Positions 53,280 to 61,696 are shown, numbered from the stretch's first letter. The stretch: 64,000 bases of DNA from Erysipelotrichales bacterium (GCA_017532345.1 JAFXJJ010000004.1:1-64000), one strand, 5' to 3'. Notes: generated by a model not told the origin, from the letters alone. A program made the numbers and translations.

Positions 53280-54159
53280 AAGTTCCATATCCTTTCGCTT
53301 CCATTTCGTAAACAAAGATTTCTTCTAGTTTTAAAGGTATTTCTTCAAATATCGCAGGATTATAAGGCTCTAATAATACTTTTAACTCATCTATACTATT
53401 ACGCATAACTATTGTAGTGATTGAACCAGTAGAAGCTTTATGAACAATATCTAGTTTAGATATGATATCTTCAATATTTGCTTGTACTGAGAATTGTACT
53501 TTATGAAGGCTATGCTTCAATTCATCAACACTACCAGTAGTCACTACATTTCCATCGCTTAAGAATCCAATAGTATCGCAAATATCTTCAAGCTCACGCA
53601 AGTTATGACTTGAGATAATGACAGTTAGTTTACGACTATCAATTTCATCAGCAATAATACGTTTTAGATTTAAACGCATCATTGGATCTAATCCATCAAA
53701 GGCTTCATCTAGTAGTAAATATTCAGTACCACTAGCAAGTGCAAGAATAAGTGTTACTTGACGCTTCATACCCTTAGACATACTGGCAATCTTTGAGTTC
53801 TCTGATACACTGAAGATTGATAATGCTTTACGATATGCTTCTTCAGAGAAGTTTGGGTAGAAGATTTGGTAGAATTCTTTCATATCCTTTAGCGTTGCAC
53901 CAGTAAAGAAAAATGGTTCATCAGCTACAAAGAATATTTTACTTTTCGCATTCACGTTATCATATATTGGTTGTTCATCAAGGGTAAGGAATCCTCCATC
54001 AGCATGTAGGATACCAGCAATTAATCGAAGTAATGTAGACTTTCCACTACCATTGGGTCCTACTAAACCAAGGACTGTACCACTATGAATAGTAAGTGAT
54101 AGATCATTTAATACTTGCTTTGTTTCAAATGCTTTTGATACATTACGAATATCAATCAT
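53269..54159 (-). CDS. ABC transporter ATP-binding protein (YtrB-like)
   Basis: 296 residues. Walker A GPNGSGKST, Q-loop, a non-standard signature region (SMSKGMKRQVTLILALA), Walker B EYLLLDEAFDGLD and the switch His (ISSHNLRELE) are all visible. The C-terminal 80 residues form an accessory domain. It is coupled to the GntR gene upstream (8-base overlap) and to the permease downstream, giving a regulator-ATPase-permease unit like ytrABC. It powers the adjacent permease. Confidence 0.93.
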   Translation of the reverse strand: MIDIRNVSKAFETKQVLNDLSLTIHSGTVLGLVGPNGSGKSTLLRLIAGILHADGGFLTLDEQPIYDNVNAKSKIFFVADEPFFFTGATLKDMKEFYQIFYPNFSEEAYRKALSIFSVSENSKIASMSKGMKRQVTLILALASGTEYLLLDEAFDGLDPMMRLNLKRIIADEIDSRKLTVIISSHNLRELEDICDTIGFLSDGNVVTTGSVDELKHSLHKVQFSVQANIEDIISKLDIVHKASTGSITTIVMRNSIDELKVLLEPYNPAIFEEIPLKLEEIFVYEMEAKGYGTYED

Positions 54160-54517
54160 TGTTTACACCTCCTTCAAGTAATTTATATAAGTCTTCTTTA
54201 CTGCATCCTAGTTTAATTAGTTTCTCATATAAATCTTTAAATTCTACTTTTAAATTTCTTAAATAAGTATTAATTATTTCGGTATTTTCATTCACATAAA
54301 TGCCCTTACCAGCAATAGAATACGTTATATTCTTATTGTCTAGTTCACTATATGCTTTAGAAACAGTATTAGGATTAATACCTAATTCTTTGGCTACGTT
54401 TCTTACAGACGGTAATACATCGTGTGGTTTAAGTATTCCCAGTATTATGTATTCAATGATGTTTTGTTCGATTTGTTCATATACAGGAACACTGGAATTA
54501 GGATTGATTTTAAACAT
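54152..54517 (-). CDS. GntR-family regulator, YtrA subfamily
   Basis: 121 residues, typical of the short YtrA subfamily. The winged-helix DNA-binding domain fills residues 1-75 (VPVYEQIEQNIIEYIILGILKPHDVLPSVRNVAKELGINPNTVSKAYSELDNKNITYSIAGKGIYV), followed only by a short helical dimerisation tail, without an effector-binding domain. It should repress its own operon. A 30-bp dyad over the promoter (54531-54560) is the likely operator. AAAGGAG lies upstream of the ATG. Confidence 0.92.
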   Translation of the reverse strand: MFKINPNSSVPVYEQIEQNIIEYIILGILKPHDVLPSVRNVAKELGINPNTVSKAYSELDNKNITYSIAGKGIYVNENTEIINTYLRNLKVEFKDLYEKLIKLGCSKEDLYKLLEGGVNND

Positions 54518-54530
54518 ACCATACTCCTTT

Positions 54531-54560
54531 CTGTACTACTGTATTAATATAGTAGTACAG
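54531..54560 (-). promoter_or_regulatory. Operator-like dyad for the YtrA-type repressor
   Basis: CTGTACTACT (54531-54540) and AGTAGTACAG (54551-54560) are perfect inverted arms; the centre TATTAATA is also a palindrome, with one mismatched pair. It covers the promoter -10 and the start region of the GntR-ABC operon. Confidence 0.85.
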
Positions 54561-54577
54561 TTTGCTTAAAAAGTCAA
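54549..54577 (-). promoter_or_regulatory. Promoter of the GntR-ABC transporter operon
   Basis: On the minus strand: TTGACT (54577-54572), 17-bp spacer, TACTAT (54554-54549). The -10 is inside the operator dyad. The -35 touches the stop codon of the small gene upstream. Confidence 0.75.
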
Positions 54578-54796
54578 CTATGCTAGTGTTGCTAAGACAA
54601 GTTGACTAGCTCTAGCATAGTCTTTTCCTTTGACGTTAATAATATATTCATGTGAATATAGCTTATTAATAGTAGATATTTCACTACGAGTAATTTCTTC
54701 AAATTTGATGTTGTGACCCATTAATATATTCTTAATAACTGTAAATGTCATTGAGTTATGTGTTTTAATAATCTCTTTTTTATTTAATGTAAGCAT
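54578..54796 (-). CDS. Small protein of unknown function
   Basis: 72 residues; not recognised. AGAAGG lies 6 bases before the ATG, which argues it is real. Sequence is mixed alpha/beta (MTFTVIKNILMGHNIKFEEITRSE, then YIINVKGKDYARASQLVLATL), somewhat like small DUF-type proteins that take the shape beta-alpha-beta-beta-alpha. No membrane segment or cysteine. It ends right at the promoter of the GntR gene and is transcribed toward it; read-through could place it in the same operon. A -10-like TATAAT lies near 54829. Confidence 0.6.
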   Translation of the reverse strand: MLTLNKKEIIKTHNSMTFTVIKNILMGHNIKFEEITRSEISTINKLYSHEYIINVKGKDYARASQLVLATLA

Positions 54797-54854
54797 AAGA
54801 AACCTTCTTTCTAATTACGGTAATATTATAATATATAAATTTGGAAATATTCGG

Positions 54855-54882
54855 TAAGTTACGTGTGATTTTATGTAACTTA
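54855..54882. promoter_or_regulatory. Inverted repeat in the region between the small gene and gpmI
   Basis: TAAGTTAC (54855-54862) and GTAACTTA (54875-54882), perfect arms 12 bases apart. A second dyad lies beside it (GTGAATAT near 54896, ATATTCAC near 54931). Both fall between divergent genes, so they may be regulator sites. No known consensus recognised. Confidence 0.4.
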
Positions 54883-54979
54883 TAGTGAATTATATGTGAA
54901 TATATAAATTCGTTCTAAAATACGTGCAAATATTCACGAAAAGTGATATATTAATAGAGTAATAATGGAGGAAATAAAA

Positions 54980-56554
54980 ATGAGTAAAAGACCTATCGTA
55001 TTAGTAGTAATGGATGGTATCGGTTTATGCGACAAAGAATTTGGTAATGCCGTTAAAGCTGCATACACTCCTACATTAGATAAGTTATTTGCAGAATACC
55101 CAAATATTGGTATTAAAGCACATGGTGAGGCTGTAGGTTTACCAAGTGATGGAGATATGGGTAACTCTGAAGTAGGACACAATGCTATTGGTTGTGGACA
55201 AATTTATAGCCAAGGAGCTAAGTTAGTTAATGAATCAATTGATTCTAAGGCTATCTATGAAAGTGAAACTTGGAAGAGCTTAGTAAGTAATTGTAAAGAC
55301 AATGGAACAATGCATTTCTTAGGTTTATTAAGTGATGGTAATGTACACTCTCATATTCATCATTTAGAAGAAATGGTTAAACAAGCTAAAGTAGAAGGTA
55401 TTAAGAAAGTACGTTTACATATCTTATTAGATGGACGTGATGTACCTGAAACTAGTGGTTTAATTTATGTAGACCAAATTGAAGCATTATTAAGTGAATT
55501 ACGTGATGATTCATTTGATTGCCGTGTAGCTAGTGGTGGTGGACGTATGCAAATTACAATGGACCGCTATGAAGCTGACTGGGATATGGTTAAACGTGGA
55601 TGGGATATCCATGTATTAGGTGAAGGTAGACAATTTGCTAGTGCTAAAGAAGCAGTTGAAACATATCGTAATGAACTTGGTTGCTCTGACCAAAACCTAC
55701 CTGGTTTCGTAATTGCTGAAGATGGAAAGGCTGTTGGTACTATCGAAGATGGTGATAGCGTAGTCTACTTCAACTTCAGAGGTGACCGTGCATTAGAAAT
55801 CTCTCGTGCATTTGATGAAGAAAACTTTGATGTATTTGATCGTGTACGTTTCCCTAAGGTTATGTATGCAGGTATGTTGCAATATGATGGTGACTTAAAG
55901 ATCCCTACAAACTTCTTAGTTAACCCACCTAAGATTCAACATACAATGACTGAATATTTCATTTCTAAAGGTGTTAAGCAATATGCAATTAGTGAAACTC
56001 AAAAATTCGGTCACGTTACATATTTCTGGAATGGTAACAGAAGTGAAAAATTTGATGAAAACATGGAAACATGGGTTGAAGTTAAATCTGATGTAGTTCC
56101 ATTCAATGAACGTCCTTGGATGAAGGCTAGTGAAGTAACTGATTTATTAGTAGAAGCTATTGAAAGCAATGAATATGACTTCTTACGTGTTAACTATCCA
56201 AATGGTGATATGGTTGGTCATACAGGTGACTTCCTTGCAACTCGTATTGGTGTAGAAGCAGTAGACTTAAACTTAAAGCGTGTATTAGATGCAGCTGAAA
56301 AGGTTAATGCCCTAGTATTAATCACTGCTGACCATGGTAATGCAGATGAAATGTATGAAAAACAAAAGACTCCTGAGTCTCCATTAAAACCAAAGACTTC
56401 TCATACTTTAAATAAAGTTCCATTCTTCGTAGTTGATAAGAACGTTGAATTAGCTGAAGGTGATTTCGGATTAGCTAATATCGCTGCAACAACTGCTGAA
56501 TTAATGGGTATTGAACCATTAGATGTATGGGAAAAATCAATGCTTAAGAAATAA
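54980..56554 (+). CDS. gpmI: 2,3-bisphosphoglycerate-independent phosphoglycerate mutase
   Basis: 524 residues from the ATG at 54980, 7 bases after GGAGG; an upstream ATG at 54965 lacks a site. It interconverts 3- and 2-phosphoglycerate in glycolysis using two Mn ions. The alkaline phosphatase-fold metal motifs are present: VVMDGIG, then MGNSEVGHNAIG with the catalytic Ser, the HILLDGRDVPETSG and YEADWD stretches of the phosphotransferase domain, NYPNGDMVGHTGD and LITADHGNADEMYE. Length is normal. Confidence 0.96.
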   Translation: MSKRPIVLVVMDGIGLCDKEFGNAVKAAYTPTLDKLFAEYPNIGIKAHGEAVGLPSDGDMGNSEVGHNAIGCGQIYSQGAKLVNESIDSKAIYESETWKSLVSNCKDNGTMHFLGLLSDGNVHSHIHHLEEMVKQAKVEGIKKVRLHILLDGRDVPETSGLIYVDQIEALLSELRDDSFDCRVASGGGRMQITMDRYEADWDMVKRGWDIHVLGEGRQFASAKEAVETYRNELGCSDQNLPGFVIAEDGKAVGTIEDGDSVVYFNFRGDRALEISRAFDEENFDVFDRVRFPKVMYAGMLQYDGDLKIPTNFLVNPPKIQHTMTEYFISKGVKQYAISETQKFGHVTYFWNGNRSEKFDENMETWVEVKSDVVPFNERPWMKASEVTDLLVEAIESNEYDFLRVNYPNGDMVGHTGDFLATRIGVEAVDLNLKRVLDAAEKVNALVLITADHGNADEMYEKQKTPESPLKPKTSHTLNKVPFFVVDKNVELAEGDFGLANIAATTAELMGIEPLDVWEKSMLKK

Positions 56555-56562
56555 TTATTATT

Positions 56563-56590
56563 AGGAATCTCGTAAGAGGTTCCTTTTTTC
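56563..56590 (+). terminator. Terminator after gpmI
   Basis: AGGAATCTC (56563-56571) pairs with GAGGTTCCT (56576-56584), loop GTAA, then TTTTTT. Confidence 0.9.
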
Positions 56591-56681
56591 TCCTTTAACA
56601 ATTCTTAAACAATTAAGAAACATTTACGAAACAAATGTAGCTTACTATATACACGTAAAGATAAATAGGAGGAATTAGAAA

Positions 56682-56978
56682 ATGAAATTCGCAGATAAAA
56701 TGAGTAATATTGAAAATAGTGTAGTAGGAACATATAATAAGGTAGAAAGCACATTCGTAAATGGATATAAGAATGTTGAATCTAAATTCGTTGATACATT
56801 CTTTAGAAGAAGTGATGAAACGATTGAAGAGGCTAAGGCACGATTAGCTAAACAACCAGAAAGAGTGCAAGTAAATCATAATGCAGCAGTAGAAAGAAGC
56901 TTACGAATGCAGGAAACTATTATTCAAAATAATTTGAAGATGCAAGAAGAGGTTTTAAAGAATACTAGACGTCATTAA
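56682..56978 (+). CDS. Small charged helical protein of unknown function
   Basis: 98 residues; AGGAGG precedes the ATG. I have a sense of similar short proteins in gut Firmicutes but cannot name a family. There is an internal near-repeat (VVGTYNKVESTFVNGY and YKNVESKFVDTFFRR), then EETIEEAKARLAKQ-like helix and a glutamine/asparagine-rich C-terminal helix ending TRRH. It is cytoplasmic by prediction and single-gene, with a terminator behind it. No function assigned. Confidence 0.7.
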   Translation: MKFADKMSNIENSVVGTYNKVESTFVNGYKNVESKFVDTFFRRSDETIEEAKARLAKQPERVQVNHNAAVERSLRMQETIIQNNLKMQEEVLKNTRRH

Positions 56979-56999
56979 TTAAAGCAAAGTTGCAGTATA

Positions 57000-57027
57000 A
57001 AACTTCATCATAAAGGTGAAGTTTTTA
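57000..57027 (+). terminator. Terminator after the small helical protein gene
   Basis: AAACTTCA (57000-57007) pairs with TGAAGTTT (57017-57024), followed by TT. The stem is good and the T run short. Confidence 0.7.
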
Positions 57028-57060
57028 AGGTTTTAATACACAAATAAAAAGATTTAAGTT

Positions 57061-57076
57061 ACAATAGTATTATTGT
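57061..57076 (+). promoter_or_regulatory. Operator-like dyad before the acyltransferase gene
   Basis: ACAATA (57061-57066) and TATTGT (57071-57076), perfect 16-bp dyad just before possible -10 sequences (TATACT 57079-57084, TATAAT 57085-57090). Possible repressor site; low certainty. Confidence 0.35.
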
Positions 57077-57119
57077 GTATACTATATAATGTAAATACAT
57101 ATATTTTGGAGGTTACAAT

Positions 57120-58349
57120 ATGAAACGTTTACTAGATTACTCTGCTTTTCTACATACTGCACTTATGAGCGAAAGCTTCTTCAATACGTTTCGTTTTTCC
57201 GCAACCCTAAAAGAACAAGTAAATCCTGTAGCCTTACAACAAGCAGTTAATCAAACGATTAAACGTTATCCAATGATTTATACTAAGCTAGCTAAGGATA
57301 CGTTTTGGTACTATTTAGAAAGCTTAGATGAACTACAAATCGAAGAAGATACAAAGAATATCTTTAGCTATGTAAACTATAATAATATCTACGATAAAGC
57401 AGTTAGTGTTATTTATAAGGATAAGACAATAAGTATTGAAATATTTCATTCAGTAAGTGATGGTGGAGGAGCTGTACCATTCTTTAAAGAACTTATTAAA
57501 CAGTATATTAGTATTGTGAGTAATGGAGAATTAGTAACAGTAGATGAGTTTTCAACATACAGCGAAAATGAACTAGAGGATAGCTTTGCGAAAGTAAATG
57601 CGAAAGACTTTAAGAAAGCTAAGAAAATAAATCTACCTAATACATATCAATTTCCACGAAGAAAGAAGAATTCACTTGTTTATGTGAGAAGATACGTTAC
57701 TGATGTGAAAGACATTAAGAATGCAGCTACAATGAAATCAGCTAAAATTAATGAATTATTGCTTACGATCTTCTATAAAGCGATAGATCGTTTCAAAGGC
57801 AATGATACAAGAAACATTTGCTTATTATCACCAATTAATATCAGACAGCACTTTAATTCCACAACATTACGTAACTTTACGCTATGTGCATCAATCTTGT
57901 TTAAAGATTCATATAAAAATGAACCATACGAAAAGATATTTGAAGTAATTAGAGAACAAATGATTATTCAAAATACACGAGAACACATGGGGCATGAGAT
58001 AGCGAAGCTTTCTAATTTAATTAATAATCCATTTGTACGTATATGCCCTACTTGGCTTAAGAATATGGGGATATCATTTGTGTATGGACTAATTGGAGAG
58101 AAATCATGCATTACAGTATCTAATCTAGGTAATGTGAGATTTGATGATGAAACAGTACAAAACTATGTGGAAGAAATGACAGTAGCATTAAGTCCAAGAT
58201 ATAGTACGCCATTAAATTGTGGAGTAATCTCTATTCATAATAAATTAATCGTAAGTGTATGTCATGATGGGTTACATGACGCATTCTTTAATGAGTTAGA
58301 AAAGGAATTTACAACATTAGGTATTCCGTATAAAACTGTGAATGAATAA
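57120..58349 (+). CDS. Condensation-domain/alcohol acetyltransferase-like protein
   Basis: 409 residues of the CoA-dependent acyltransferase (chloramphenicol acetyltransferase-like) fold. The active-site HxxxD motif is seen as FHSVSDGGGAVPFFKEL (about residues 104-120). The second half has LLSPINIRQHFNSTTLRNFTLCASI, like the D-x-R-x region, and TVSNLGNVRF, the usual SNLG step. Such proteins join acyl groups to alcohols or amines (AATase, PapA, condensation domains). It is not next to peptide-synthetase or lipid genes, so the substrate is unknown. GGAGG is 8 bases upstream. Confidence 0.78.
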   Translation: MKRLLDYSAFLHTALMSESFFNTFRFSATLKEQVNPVALQQAVNQTIKRYPMIYTKLAKDTFWYYLESLDELQIEEDTKNIFSYVNYNNIYDKAVSVIYKDKTISIEIFHSVSDGGGAVPFFKELIKQYISIVSNGELVTVDEFSTYSENELEDSFAKVNAKDFKKAKKINLPNTYQFPRRKKNSLVYVRRYVTDVKDIKNAATMKSAKINELLLTIFYKAIDRFKGNDTRNICLLSPINIRQHFNSTTLRNFTLCASILFKDSYKNEPYEKIFEVIREQMIIQNTREHMGHEIAKLSNLINNPFVRICPTWLKNMGISFVYGLIGEKSCITVSNLGNVRFDDETVQNYVEEMTVALSPRYSTPLNCGVISIHNKLIVSVCHDGLHDAFFNELEKEFTTLGIPYKTVNE

Positions 58350-58353
58350 AATG

Positions 58354-58382
58354 AGTGCTAATTTTATGATTAGCACTTTTAA
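58354..58382 (+). terminator. Terminator after the acyltransferase gene
   Basis: Perfect 9-bp stem AGTGCTAAT (58354-58362) with ATTAGCACT (58369-58377), then TTTT. Confidence 0.9.
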
Positions 58383-58420
58383 TTATTTTGGGCATTTTAA
58401 AATTTCAGACTAATAATAGA

Positions 58421-58785
58421 ATGAAAGGAGATAGCGATAATTTAAAAGAGTTTTTTCGCTACGTAAATAAATCTACTGATGAAATTGCGAATACGTCAAA
58501 ATGAAAATTAATCAAAAAGATTCATCAGGAATTAGTAGAGATACGAGAAAGTGAAAAGAATGAAGATTATATGACATTCTATAAGATTGCATTTGAGTCA
58601 GAACGACATGGATACATGAAAGGAATTGAAAAAGGAGTAGAGAAAGGTAAATTTGAAGGTGTTGAAGAAAGGATATTGGGAGCACTTGAAAAATAACAAT
58701 GAAATTAAATATAAGTATTGATGAAGCAATGGATATTTTGGATATTCCCGAAGCGATGAGAGAATTATTTAAAGAGATCAGTTAG
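58421..58785 (+). pseudogene. Remnant of an Rpn/PD-(D/E)XK nuclease family gene
   Basis: The C-terminal part of a transposase-like Rpn family protein, with at least two lesions. One frame gives MKGDSDNLKEFFRYVNKSTDE, then an in-frame TGA (58502-58504), then KLIKKIHQELVEIRES, EDYMTFYKIAFESERHGYMKG and EKGVEKGKFEGVEE, then TAA. The expected last segment (ISIDEAMDILDIPEAMRELFKEIS) follows in another frame (from about 58699), so a frameshift is also needed. The GxxxG-type charged repeat before the end is the usual Rpn tail. The N-terminal nuclease domain is gone. This fills the 539-bp gap between genes. Confidence 0.75.
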
Positions 58786-58826
58786 TATTGATTTATATGT
58801 GATAGATATATATTTTAAATTGTCCA

Positions 58827-58855
58827 TTGAGAATTTTGAAAATGTTCATTATAAT
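58827..58855 (+). promoter_or_regulatory. Promoter of the TauE/SafE fusion gene
   Basis: TTGAGA (58827-58832), 17-bp spacer, TATAAT (58850-58855). Confidence 0.7.
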
Positions 58856-58887
58856 TTTATATAGGAATAAAGGAAAGGATGATGGAT

Positions 58888-60405
58888 ATGGAATATGTTT
58901 GGTATGTATTGGCTTCAATTCTCGCGGGTGTCGGTACTGGATTTGCAGGACTATCAGCGGCTACAGTAATGGTTCCAATATTAATCGTTCTTTGTCCATC
59001 GTTTGCCAATGAAACTGGTGCATATCAAGCAACTGCAATTGCATTAGCCTCAGATATATTAGGCTCAGCTGTGACCACTTCTGTTTATATGAAGAATAAA
59101 AATATCGACCTTAAACGCGGGCGAATTATGCTTATATGTATCTTAAGTATGTGTATAGTTGGTAGCTTTGCTGCTTGGCTAGCAGGGAATGTAGTATTAG
59201 GTAGCTTCACATTATTCTTGACATTCTTTATTGGTATTAGATTTTTAGTTAGTCCAGAAACAGAACGAAAGAATACTGCTGATAAAGGTGAAAAATTAGG
59301 AATAATGGAAGTATTCATTTCCTTATTCTTTGGTCTTACAATAGGATTTGGTACTGGTTTTGTGGGTACTGGTGGCGGAATGATGATGCTTGTTGTATTT
59401 ACTGTGTTTCTTGGTATGAACTTAAAAACAGCCGTAGGTACAAGTACCTTCATTATGACCTTTACTGCACTATTTGCTTTTATTGCCCATGCGATTATAC
59501 ATCCAGCAATTATTCTAGAGCGATGGGATGTGTTAGTTATTTGTATTGTATTTGCGACAGTATCTTCGCTAGTTTCGGCACGCTATGCCAATCGTTTCCC
59601 TAATCGCATTATTGGGTTAGTTACAGGCTTAGTATTAACGCTACTAGGTGGAGTTATGTTAATACTTAATTATTGGGATATACTTAGTGAGTATGCAATT
59701 GTAATAGGTGTTTTAGAGTGTTTTAAGAGTTACTTGAAGTTCTTAATACCTGCAGTTATGTTATTGATTATTGTGAAGTTATTTAGTAAGGTTCCTCGCG
59801 AAGTATTCCGTAAGGCACTTCATATAGTGGCATTTATGTCTTCTATCGTAATTGTTTATGTAAGTGATAGTTGGCAAGTGGCATCAGCGACTTTATTTTC
59901 CTTTGCGATAATTGTATATCCTATCCTACACGTTTTAGAGAATTGGAGAGGATATGGTAATTTCTTCATTCAACGTAAGAAAGGAGAAATAAAAAAGAGT
60001 CTATTGCTTTTATTTATTTCTGATGCTGTTTTAGTTGCGATATTCTGGGGAATTTGTGGTCTACAGTACATTGTAGTGGTTGGAATCTTAATGTGGGGAG
60101 TTGGAGATGCGTGTGCAGCTTTAGTTGGAAAGAAAATTGGTAATCACCATATTAATTTACCATTAGCAGATCATCGTAAAACATGGGAAGGCAGTATTGC
60201 TATGGTGATTGCCTCTATTATTGTAGGCTTAGCTATGATGCTGTTGATTACTGATGTACCTTGGTATATGTCATTATTAGTTGTATCTATTACTTCGATA
60301 TGTGGTGCATATATGGAACTAATTACACACAATGGTGATGATACAATCACAGTGCCTGCAATCAATTGTATAGTGTTACTATTACTTCACTTTCTAGTAT
60401 TATAA
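58888..60405 (+). CDS. TauE/SafE transporter fused to a phytol/dolichol-kinase-like domain
   Basis: 505 residues from the ATG at 58888, 8 bases after AAAGGA; ATGs at 58879 and 58882 overlap the site. Residues about 1-255 are a TauE/SafE (TSUP) permease: LASILAGVGTGFAGLSAATVMVPILIVLCPS and GLTIGFGTGFVGTGGGMMMLVVFTVFLGMNLKTAVGTSTFIM are its two signature repeats. Residues about 270-505 are a CTP-dependent polyprenol-kinase-like domain (VTE5/SEC59/cytidylyltransferase type): RKALHIVAF, WGVGDACAALVGKKIG (about 402-417) and KTWEGSIAMVIAS (about 431-443). About 14 membrane segments in all. Substrates unknown; joint action on a lipid carrier or on an anion is conjecture. Confidence 0.78.
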   Translation: MEYVWYVLASILAGVGTGFAGLSAATVMVPILIVLCPSFANETGAYQATAIALASDILGSAVTTSVYMKNKNIDLKRGRIMLICILSMCIVGSFAAWLAGNVVLGSFTLFLTFFIGIRFLVSPETERKNTADKGEKLGIMEVFISLFFGLTIGFGTGFVGTGGGMMMLVVFTVFLGMNLKTAVGTSTFIMTFTALFAFIAHAIIHPAIILERWDVLVICIVFATVSSLVSARYANRFPNRIIGLVTGLVLTLLGGVMLILNYWDILSEYAIVIGVLECFKSYLKFLIPAVMLLIIVKLFSKVPREVFRKALHIVAFMSSIVIVYVSDSWQVASATLFSFAIIVYPILHVLENWRGYGNFFIQRKKGEIKKSLLLLFISDAVLVAIFWGICGLQYIVVVGILMWGVGDACAALVGKKIGNHHINLPLADHRKTWEGSIAMVIASIIVGLAMMLLITDVPWYMSLLVVSITSICGAYMELITHNGDDTITVPAINCIVLLLLHFLVL

Positions 60406-60412
60406 AGAATAT

Positions 60413-60435
60413 GGAGCATTGAGCTCCTTTTTATT
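60413..60435 (+). terminator. Terminator after the TauE/SafE fusion gene
   Basis: GGAGC (60413-60417) pairs with GCTCC (60423-60427), loop ATTGA, then TTTTTATTT. Confidence 0.8.
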
Positions 60436-60463
60436 TGCCACATACATAGTTTTAAGGTACAAT
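60435..60463 (+). promoter_or_regulatory. Promoter of the alcohol dehydrogenase gene
   Basis: TTGCCA (60435-60440), 17-bp spacer, TACAAT (60458-60463). The -35 directly follows the terminator tail of the gene before. Confidence 0.65.
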
Positions 60464-60493
60464 AAAGATATAATAGAAACGAGGTAATGGTAT

Positions 60494-61696
60494 ATGAATA
60501 TTATTAAAAAAGCGTATTGCAGAATCTATCAACAAGCATTTCATCTAGTATTACCAATTTTACCTTTCAGACAACCAAAACTTATTACGGATATGAAAGG
60601 TTTAGCTGAATTATTGAATAATAAAAACATCAAGAAAGTTCTAATTCTAACTGATAAAGGTATATCTAAAATAGGATTAACGGATGAATTGAAGGAAGAG
60701 TTAACTAAGCATAAAATTGAGTATAGTTATTATGATAATACAGTTCCAAATCCAACTATTCAAAATATTGAAGAAGCTAGACAATTATACTTAGATACTA
60801 ACTGTGAAGCTATCATAGCGTTTGGTGGTGGGTCTGCGATGGACTGTGCGAAAATCTGTGCAGCACGTATTGTGAAGCCTAATCAAAGTGTTAGTAAGAT
60901 GGCTGGTTTATTGAAAATCTTAAAGAAGACAGCATTATTAATCGCTGTTCCTACAACAGCCGGAACAGGTAGTGAAACAACAATTGCTGCTGTAATCACT
61001 GATGAGAAAACACATCATAAATATCCTATTAATGACTTCAGTTTAATTCCATCATATGCAGTACTTGACTATCGTGTGACTGTTGGATTACCGAAACATA
61101 TCACTAGTACTACTGGAATGGATGCATTGACACATGCTGTTGAGGCATATATTGGTGGTATGACTACAAGCTTCACAAGAAAAAATGCGAAAGAAGCAGT
61201 AGTTTTAATTCATAAATATTTGAAGCGTGCTTATGATGATGGCAATGATGTAGAAGCACGTAAGAATATGCTACAAGCATCATATATGGCAGGATTAGCA
61301 TTCACTCAATCTTGTGTAGGATATTGTCATGGTATTGCGCATTCCCTTGGAGGAAAATATGGTGTAGCACACGGTCTTGCCAACGCAGTATTACTTCCAT
61401 ATATCTTAGAGGAATATGGTGAAACATGTGCTAGACAACTTGCTGAACTTGCTAGATTAATCGAAATCGCAAGCAATGAAGATACAAATACAGTTGCTGC
61501 GAAGAAATTTATTGATTGGATTAAAGAAATGAATGCTTACATGAATATTCCTACATCTTTCGATATGATTAAAAAGGAAGATGTGCCACAAATGGCTAAA
61601 CATGCTGCTAAAGAATCTAATCCATTATATCCAGTACCTAAGCTAATGGATGCGAATGAATTAGAAGTAATTTATTATCGAGCTGGAAATCTATAA
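60494..61696 (+). CDS. Iron-containing alcohol dehydrogenase
   Basis: 400 residues of the Fe-ADH (group III) family. The NAD(P)-binding part has AFGGGSAMDCAKICAAR and VPTTAGTGSETT. Metal ligands are in GMDALTHAVEAYIGG and GYCHGIAHSLGGKYGVAHGLANAVLLP, all intact. It reduces aldehydes or oxidises alcohols; the substrate (ethanol, butanol, 1,3-propanediol or lactaldehyde-type) cannot be told. The N-terminal 40 residues (IIKKAYCRIYQQAFHLVLPILPFRQPKLI) are an extra hydrophobic/basic segment not usual in AdhB, though similar extensions occur in some gut Firmicutes. Confidence 0.92.
   Translation: MNIIKKAYCRIYQQAFHLVLPILPFRQPKLITDMKGLAELLNNKNIKKVLILTDKGISKIGLTDELKEELTKHKIEYSYYDNTVPNPTIQNIEEARQLYLDTNCEAIIAFGGGSAMDCAKICAARIVKPNQSVSKMAGLLKILKKTALLIAVPTTAGTGSETTIAAVITDEKTHHKYPINDFSLIPSYAVLDYRVTVGLPKHITSTTGMDALTHAVEAYIGGMTTSFTRKNAKEAVVLIHKYLKRAYDDGNDVEARKNMLQASYMAGLAFTQSCVGYCHGIAHSLGGKYGVAHGLANAVLLPYILEEYGETCARQLAELARLIEIASNEDTNTVAAKKFIDWIKEMNAYMNIPTSFDMIKKEDVPQMAKHAAKESNPLYPVPKLMDANELEVIYYRAGNL

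Noticed and set aside
56682-56978. Phasin or secreted WXG100-type protein
   Set aside because: The helical size suggested these, but there is no WxG motif, no secretion signal and no partner genes.
58502-58504. TGA read as tryptophan (Mycoplasma-type code)
   Set aside because: TGA ends at least one intact gene here (the ABC ATPase at 53269-53271) and tryptophan in all genes is TGG, so the standard bacterial code holds and this TGA is a lesion.
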